A stretch of DNA of 36,976 nt, taken from positions 1-36,976 of the forward strand of contig DATJNS010000256.1 of assembly GCA_035507915.1 (NCBI GenBank). The letters are read 5' to 3'. This DNA is from JACQAI01 sp035507915. Lineage in GTDB: Bacteria; Pseudomonadota; Alphaproteobacteria; Elsterales; Elsteraceae. The translations under genes were made by a program, and so were the position numbers. Numbering within the stretch: the first letter of the stretch is position 1; the number at the start of each line of letters is the position of its first letter. A model generated the notes under the pieces. That model was not told the DNA's origin, made no database searches, and saw nothing but the letters and a program-made list of their open reading frames with translations. Shown here piece after piece: positions 32,577 to 36,976 of the stretch.

Positions 32577-33348
32577 ATGAGCGAAACTCCGTCTCGGCCC
32601 GAATGGGAATATGTCGGGCCGGCGTGGCCGACGAGCGGCGCCGGAATCACCGGCTGGGATCATCCCTCGGTCGTCGAAGCGATGAACGCGGCGTTTCCCG
32701 AGTTCGCCCGGGTGGTCCATGGCACCGGACCCTTGGGAGTGTTCCCGCTGGTGCCCCAAATGACATTGAGCGTTGGCGGTCACAACGTGTCGATGACATT
32801 CGCCTATGTGCTGGCGCGCGCGGCCTACGGTCGGCAGCATCTCTCCATGCTCGACTGGGGCGGCGCGCTCGGCCAATACGCAGTCATGGCCGGCGGCTGA
32901 TGCCGGATCTGACCCTCCGCGTCACCGTCAAGGAACGTCTCGAGATCTGTCGCGTCGGTCGCGTGCATCTACCCTGGGTGACGTTCGAGTCGAGCGACGA
33001 GGCTTGTTTGCGCGTGGGTACGACTTGGTCATGTCCAGCTCGAGCCTCCAGTACGCCGAGGACTGGCGGCTCATCCTGAGCGGATTGGCGACGTCGGCGC
33101 TGAGCTGGCTGTTCGTGACGCGGCTTCAGATGGTGCGCACGGTGCCGAGCTTCGTGGTCGTGCAGCGACCGCACGTCTACGGCTACCAATCCGAGTACTT
33201 GTCGTGGGTGATCAATCGCGACGAACTACGCCAGCACGCGGATTCGCTCGGGCTTACGCTCGAGCGCGAGTTCGTCGCGGGTTACACGACCACCTACGAA
33301 GGCGCGCCCGAGGTCTCCGAAACCGCCGGCTTTCTGTTCAAGAAATAG
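32577..33348 (+). pseudogene. Methyltransferase (TIGR04325-like) broken by two frameshifts
   Basis: Three frames carry consecutive pieces of one protein. Piece 1 (32577-32900) has PEWEYVGPAWPTSGAGITGW, HGTGPLGVFPLV, MTFAYVLARAAYGRQ and MLDWGGALGQYAVMAGG, then a stop. Piece 2 continues one base earlier in phase from about 32897 (LMPDLTLRVTVKERLEICRV, then VTFESSDEACLR to about 33013). Piece 3, shifted again by one base, runs to 33348 (RGYDLVMSSSSLQYAEDW, FVTRLQMVRTVPSFVVVQRP, NRDELRQHADSLGL, ETAGFLFKK). This order matches full-length TIGR04325-type methyltransferases of glycan clusters. Each break needs a single missing base. Real decay and sequencing error cannot be told apart here; reading through would give about 257 residues. 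Confidence 0.8.
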
Positions 33349-33443
33349 CCGGCGTCGAACCACGGCGGACTGCGACAGGCGGCGGCCTTGCCGACCTCCG
33401 CGCCGCCCGTCAGGATCGTGGCGCTCGGAAGAGGGGGCCTCAC

Positions 33444-34421
33444 ATGTACAGGAAGTTGGGATTGGCGGCGTTCGCCGCCGCGCTGCTGTTCGCCGCCGCG
33501 CCGGCCGACGCGCAGACGCCGACCAAGATGGTGATCGCGACGGGGGTCGATCCGTCGTTCTCGCAGTTCTATGTCGGCAAGGTCGCCGGGTTGTTCGAGA
33601 AGCACGGGCTCGACGTCGAGATCAAGACCGGCGCCTCGGGCTCGGCGATGGTGCCGCTGCTGATCAGCAACCAGGTCAACGCGGCCTACGGCAGCGACCT
33701 CGCCGGCGTGGTCAACCACAACGTCGACGCCAACGTCGTCGCGGTCGCCGACGGCACCTACCTGTTGAAGTGGCTCTCGGTGGTCGGCCGGAACATCCCC
33801 GATATCGCCCACCTCAAGGGCAAGAAGGTCGGCGTCGCCAAGGGCACCGGCGGCGAGATCTTCTGGGCCGGCGTGATCAAGAAGTTCAACCTCAACCCCG
33901 CCGACTACACCGTGGTGAACATCGAGGCGCCCGAGATGCTGGCCGCCATCGAGCGCGGCGACATCGATGCCTTCGCGACCTGGGAGCCGTGGCCGACCCG
34001 CACGCTGCAGGCGGTCAAGGGCACCAAGATCCTGGTCGACGCCGAGGGCATCTACAACAACCGCAACTTCATCTACATGAACCGCGGCTGGATCGAGCAG
34101 AACCAGGATGCCGCCCGGCGCTTCGTCGCGGCGCTCTGCGAGGCCAACGACCTGATCGACCACGACCGCCCGAAGGCGGCGCAGATGGTCGCGAAGTTCC
34201 TCAATATGCCGCTGCCGCTGGCGACTGAGCTGATGCCCAAGGTGGTCTACGACATGAACTGGACCGACGGCTCGATCGACACGATCAAGGACGTCGTCAG
34301 CCTGTTGACCTCCCAGGGCAAGATGAAGGCGCCGCTCGACTACGCGAAATACGTCGACGCCGATCTCCTGAAGGCGGTGCGCCCGGCCGCGGTCAAGCTT
34401 ACCAAGCTGCCGCGGGCCTAA
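33444..34421 (+). CDS. Periplasmic NMT1/SsuA-like ABC transporter substrate-binding protein
   Basis: 325 residues, GAGGGGG ribosome site, ATG 33444. A Sec signal peptide is clear (basic MYRK, hydrophobic LGLAAFAAALLFAAA, cleavage near ADA-QT). The mature protein is a two-lobe binding protein: SFSQFYVGKVAGLFEKHGLDVEI, ANVVAVADGTYLLKWLSVVG, HLKGKKVGVAKGTGGEIF, and the hinge-side AIERGDIDAFATWEPWPTRT, typical of nitrate/sulfonate/taurine-type (SsuA/TauA) proteins. Ligand unknown. No permease or ATPase gene adjoins it, so it is an orphan or works with a distant importer. The isochorismatase-like gene starts 7 bp downstream, so they are probably cotranscribed and the ligand may be that enzyme's substrate or a precursor. 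Confidence 0.88.
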   Translation: MYRKLGLAAFAAALLFAAAPADAQTPTKMVIATGVDPSFSQFYVGKVAGLFEKHGLDVEIKTGASGSAMVPLLISNQVNAAYGSDLAGVVNHNVDANVVAVADGTYLLKWLSVVGRNIPDIAHLKGKKVGVAKGTGGEIFWAGVIKKFNLNPADYTVVNIEAPEMLAAIERGDIDAFATWEPWPTRTLQAVKGTKILVDAEGIYNNRNFIYMNRGWIEQNQDAARRFVAALCEANDLIDHDRPKAAQMVAKFLNMPLPLATELMPKVVYDMNWTDGSIDTIKDVVSLLTSQGKMKAPLDYAKYVDADLLKAVRPAAVKLTKLPRA

Positions 34422-34428
34422 GCCCGGC

Positions 34429-34968
34429 ATGGACGCCCTGGTCGTCGTCGACATGCAGGTGGGCCTGCTCGACGGGCCGCCCAAGCACGACCTCGAGGGC
34501 GTCCTCGCTCGGATCAACCGGCTGGCCGGGGCGGTACGCGGCCGCGGCGGCAAGGTCGTTTGGATTCAGCATTGCGGCGACCCGGGCGACGCTTTCGAGC
34601 CACACAAGCCCGGATGGGCCTTGCTGCCGGCGCTCGACCGTGATCGCGCCGACGTCGTCGTGCGGAAGACCCTGAACGACCCGTTCGCCGGGACCGATCT
34701 GCAGACCCGCGTTGCCGAGATCGCCCCGCGCCGGATCATGATCGCCGGATGGGCGACCGATTTCTGCGTCGACGCGACCGTCCGGGCGGCGGTGTCGCAC
34801 GGTCATGCGGTCGTCGCCGTGGCTGACGCTCATACCGTGAGCGACCGGCCGCATCTCGATGCGCCCAGCGTGATCCGCCACCACAACTGGGTGTGGAGCA
34901 ACCTGATCCCGGCGCGTTCGATCCGCGTCGCCGGCGCGGCCGAGCTGCTCGACGACGTCGCGCGCTAA
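34429..34968 (+). CDS. Isochorismatase-family cysteine hydrolase
   Basis: 179 residues. The catalytic triad is present: Asp8 (LVVVDMQ), Lys80 (VVVRKTLNDPF) and Cys113 (GWATDFCVDATVRAA), with the cis-peptide region just before the cysteine. Family members hydrolyse amides or related bonds (nicotinamide, N-carbamoylsarcosine, ureidoacrylate) or isochorismate. With a binding protein upstream and an amidase downstream, amide hydrolysis is more likely than isochorismate cleavage. It starts 7 bp after the binding-protein stop. Its stop overlaps the stop of the opposite-strand alpha/beta hydrolase by three bases. Confidence 0.88.
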   Translation: MDALVVVDMQVGLLDGPPKHDLEGVLARINRLAGAVRGRGGKVVWIQHCGDPGDAFEPHKPGWALLPALDRDRADVVVRKTLNDPFAGTDLQTRVAEIAPRRIMIAGWATDFCVDATVRAAVSHGHAVVAVADAHTVSDRPHLDAPSVIRHHNWVWSNLIPARSIRVAGAAELLDDVAR

Positions 34969-35852
34969 CGCACGCCGGGCACCAGAAGGTAGTTCTCGCC
35001 CTGGCCGCGGGCGGTCCAGCGGCCGCGCTCGACGGTGTGGAGGAAATCCTCGAGCGCGTCGTTGAAGGCGGCCGGCTCCTCCAGGTTGATGGTGTGGCCG
35101 GTGCGCGGCAGCATCAGGGCGCCGCAGCGCGGGATCGCCCGCTTGAGGAACAGCGCGAGCTCGAGCGTGCCGTCGTCCTCGTCGCCGACGATCACGAGCA
35201 CCGGCATCGGCAGCGCCGCGAGCTCGGCCCGGCGCTCGAAGAACGGCGCGCGCGCGCCCTGGACGCCCAGCATGGTCAGCGCCCGGCCGCGTGCCGACCC
35301 CGCGGCGAACTGCTGCTTGAACTCGGCCCAGCCGCGCGGGTCCTTGTCGCGGTAGGGCGTCCGCGACGGCGTCGCGCAGTAGAACTCGGCGAACGCCGCC
35401 AGACCCTCGCGCTCGATGCGCTCGGCGGCAACCCGGCATTCCTCGCGGAACTTGCGCAGCGTCGCCGGATCGGTGGTGCCGCCGCCGCCGCCCGCGGCGA
35501 CCGTCAGCGACAGCGCCAAGGCGGGGTGACGGATGCCGAGCTCGAGCGCGGCGGTGGCGCCCATCGACAGCCCGACGACGTGCGCGCGCGGCACGCCGAG
35601 CGCGCGCAGCACCGCGGCCGCGTCGTCGGCGGCGCGCGCCTGGGAGTAGGCCGCCGGCTGGTCGGGGACGTCCGAGGGGGGCCAGCCACGCGCCGCGTAG
35701 GTGATGCAGCGGTAGCGCCGCGTGAAGTGGCGGAGCTGCGGCTCCCAGCTCAGGTGATGGCCGCCGAACTCGTGCACGAACAGGATCGGGTCGCCCGCGC
35801 CGGCTTCCTCGACGTGGAGCCGCACGCCGTCGTCGGTCGTGATCATGGTCAT
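34965..35852 (-). CDS. Alpha/beta-hydrolase fold enzyme
   Basis: 295 residues from ATG 35852, with GGAGAAG upstream; a second ATG two codons later is less likely. The oxyanion region is DPILFVHEFGGHHLSW, the nucleophile elbow GLSMGATAALELG (Ser96), the acid in VLVIVGDEDD (Asp224 or Asp226) and the base in LPRTGHTINLEEP (His253). The lid (about 130-205) is helical. Annotated relatives include hydrolases of esters, lactones and C-C bonds. It is divergent from the amidase and converges with the isochorismatase. Its place in this group suggests a shared catabolic route, but the substrate is not readable. Confidence 0.88.
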   Translation of the reverse strand: MTMITTDDGVRLHVEEAGAGDPILFVHEFGGHHLSWEPQLRHFTRRYRCITYAARGWPPSDVPDQPAAYSQARAADDAAAVLRALGVPRAHVVGLSMGATAALELGIRHPALALSLTVAAGGGGGTTDPATLRKFREECRVAAERIEREGLAAFAEFYCATPSRTPYRDKDPRGWAEFKQQFAAGSARGRALTMLGVQGARAPFFERRAELAALPMPVLVIVGDEDDGTLELALFLKRAIPRCGALMLPRTGHTINLEEPAAFNDALEDFLHTVERGRWTARGQGENYLLVPGVR

Positions 35853-35936
35853 TGCCGCTTCTCCGCTTGCCGCCGCCGATTTGACGGCGTGCCGCCGCGG
35901 CTTTTCAAGTCGTTCGTCAGCGCCTAGCGTGACCGG

Positions 35937-36976
35937 ATGACCGATTTGGCGTTCCAGTCGATCGCGCAGCTGTCGGCGGCGCTCGAGGCGCGCGCGCTCG
36001 ATGCGCGGGAGCTGACGCGCTACGCGCTGGCGCGCATCGAGGGGCCCGGCCGCGCGCTCAACGCCTTCGTCGTCGTGTGCGGCGGCGATGCCATGCGTGC
36101 CGCCGAGGCGGCCGCGGCGCGCGCCGCCGCCGGACGGCGCCTGGGGCCGCTCGACGGCATTCCGGTCGCCCTCAAGGACAACATCGACGTCGCCGGCATG
36201 CCGACCGGCAACGGCTTTGGCGGCGCCGCGCCGTGGCGCGTGCCGACCGAGGACGCCGAGGTGACGCGCCGCCTGCGCGCCGCCGGCGCGGTGATCCTCG
36301 GCAAGCTCGCGATGCACGAGGGCGCGCTCGGCGCGACCAACGACAACCCGCATACCGGCCGCACCTTCAATCCGCACGGCCCCGACCGCGCGCCGGGCCT
36401 GACGCCGGGCGGCTCGAGCGGGGGCTCGGCTGCGGCGGTCGGCGCCGGGCTGTGCGCGGCGGCGCTCGGCACCGATACGGGGGGCTCGGTGCGCCTGCCA
36501 GCCGCCTATTGCGGCGTCGTCGGCCTCAAGCCGAGCTACGGCCTGGTCAGCCCGCGCGGCGTCGTGCCGCTCAGCTACCGGCTCGATCACGTCGGCCCGC
36601 TGACCCGAACCGTGGCGGATGCTGCCCTGATGCTGCAGGTGCTCGCCGGCTTCGATCCCGAGTGCCCGGAAGCGCGCAGGTTCCCGCCGCTCGCGCTGTC
36701 CGGTACGCCCGCATCGCTGGCCGGGCTCAAGCTCGGCGTGCCGCGCAATCTCGGTGACGAGCCGGCCGAGCCTGCGGTCCTGGCGGCGTTCAGGTCGGCG
36801 TGCGCCGTGCTGGAGCGGCTCGGCGCCGCAATCGAGACGGTCGGGCTGCCGACCTACGACATGGCGCGCGGCCGGCGCGCGCTGCTGGTGCGCGTCGAGG
36901 TCGAGGGCGCGTTCATCCATGGACCGCTGCTCGCGCGCGAGCCCGAGCGCTTCTCGCCGGAGATGCGCGGTTTCCT
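35937..36976 (+). CDS. Amidase-signature family enzyme, 3'-truncated by the window edge
   Basis: At least 346 residues; the family runs to about 450-500, so roughly the last quarter is missing. The Ser-cisSer-Lys triad is visible: Lys80 (GIPVALKDNIDVAG), the cis-Ser Ser160 in PGGSSGGSAAAV, and the nucleophile Ser184 in GTDTGGSVRLPAAYCG. The segment GLKPSYGLVSPRGVVPLS follows, as is usual. It hydrolyses a carboxamide to acid and ammonia; GatA is unlikely as no GatB or GatC is seen nearby and the N-terminus differs. The ATG at 35937 lacks a strong ribosome site. It is divergent from the alpha/beta hydrolase. Confidence 0.9.
   Translation, partial: MTDLAFQSIAQLSAALEARALDARELTRYALARIEGPGRALNAFVVVCGGDAMRAAEAAAARAAAGRRLGPLDGIPVALKDNIDVAGMPTGNGFGGAAPWRVPTEDAEVTRRLRAAGAVILGKLAMHEGALGATNDNPHTGRTFNPHGPDRAPGLTPGGSSGGSAAAVGAGLCAAALGTDTGGSVRLPAAYCGVVGLKPSYGLVSPRGVVPLSYRLDHVGPLTRTVADAALMLQVLAGFDPECPEARRFPPLALSGTPASLAGLKLGVPRNLGDEPAEPAVLAAFRSACAVLERLGAAIETVGLPTYDMARGRRALLVRVEVEGAFIHGPLLAREPERFSPEMRGF

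Noticed and set aside
1..36976. CRISPR arrays, tRNA genes, insertion sequences and attachment sites
   Set aside because: No regularly spaced repeats, no tRNA cloverleaf, no transposase or integrase, and no long direct repeats were recognised by reading; a tool scan could still find short ones.

Overview
The window looks like chromosomal DNA from a high-GC alphaproteobacterium. The grounds are strong third-position GC bias, frequent GTG starts, tight ATGA/TGATG gene overlaps, and gene content (CaiB/BaiF CoA-transferase, SYLF protein, orphan NMT1-type binding proteins, FkbM-rich glycan genes) familiar from Rhodospirillales or Reyranella-like bacteria. The taxonomic guess is inference; no rRNA or other phylogenetic marker is present. 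No tRNA, CRISPR array, insertion sequence or integrase was seen.

Left flank (1-6463): the 3' part of modC (molybdate ABC transporter ATPase) converges on a short ModE-type regulator and a leaderless NMT1-like binding-domain protein. Next come an acyl-CoA module (class III CoA-transferase, converging on an HpcH/HpaI aldolase and acyl-CoA dehydrogenase pair) and an exported SYLF-domain protein closed by a strong hairpin terminator (6508-6545).

Central region (6723-33348): a large gene cluster for making and decorating a glycan. It opens with cysD and a fused cysNC, which make PAPS, the sulfate donor. The rest includes two sulfotransferases, two FkbM methyltransferases, several other SAM-dependent methyltransferases or Rossmann-like proteins, two GT-B glycosyltransferases, one GT2, and a TPR-OGT (SPINDLY-like) glycosyltransferase. 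A tightly overlapping set (C-methyltransferase, cupin, perosamine-synthase-like aminotransferase, N-methyltransferase) probably builds a methylated aminosugar. Four paralogues of an unassigned family (13857-14858, 21379-22389, 23305-24264, 25136-25975) share TSI, NAD, R-x-DV-x-D, WWD and HLxH motifs at nearly fixed spacing and look like a GT-A-type glycosyltransferase family. A fifth, more distant relative may be at 26804-27604. A methyltransferase gene at 32577-33348 carries two frameshifts. No flippase, polymerase, glycan ABC exporter or priming glycosyltransferase is in the window, so the product could be a cytoplasmically built protein glycan (for example on flagellin) or a surface polysaccharide whose export genes lie elsewhere.

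Right flank (33444-36976): an orphan periplasmic NMT1/SsuA-like binding protein, an isochorismatase-family hydrolase, an alpha/beta hydrolase on the opposite strand, and the 5' part of an amidase-signature enzyme. This looks like a small catabolic neighbourhood for an amide-type compound.

Working model: CysD/CysNC supplies PAPS; the aminotransferase operon supplies an unusual sugar; the glycosyltransferases and the paralogous family assemble it; the methyl- and sulfotransferases cap and diversify it.
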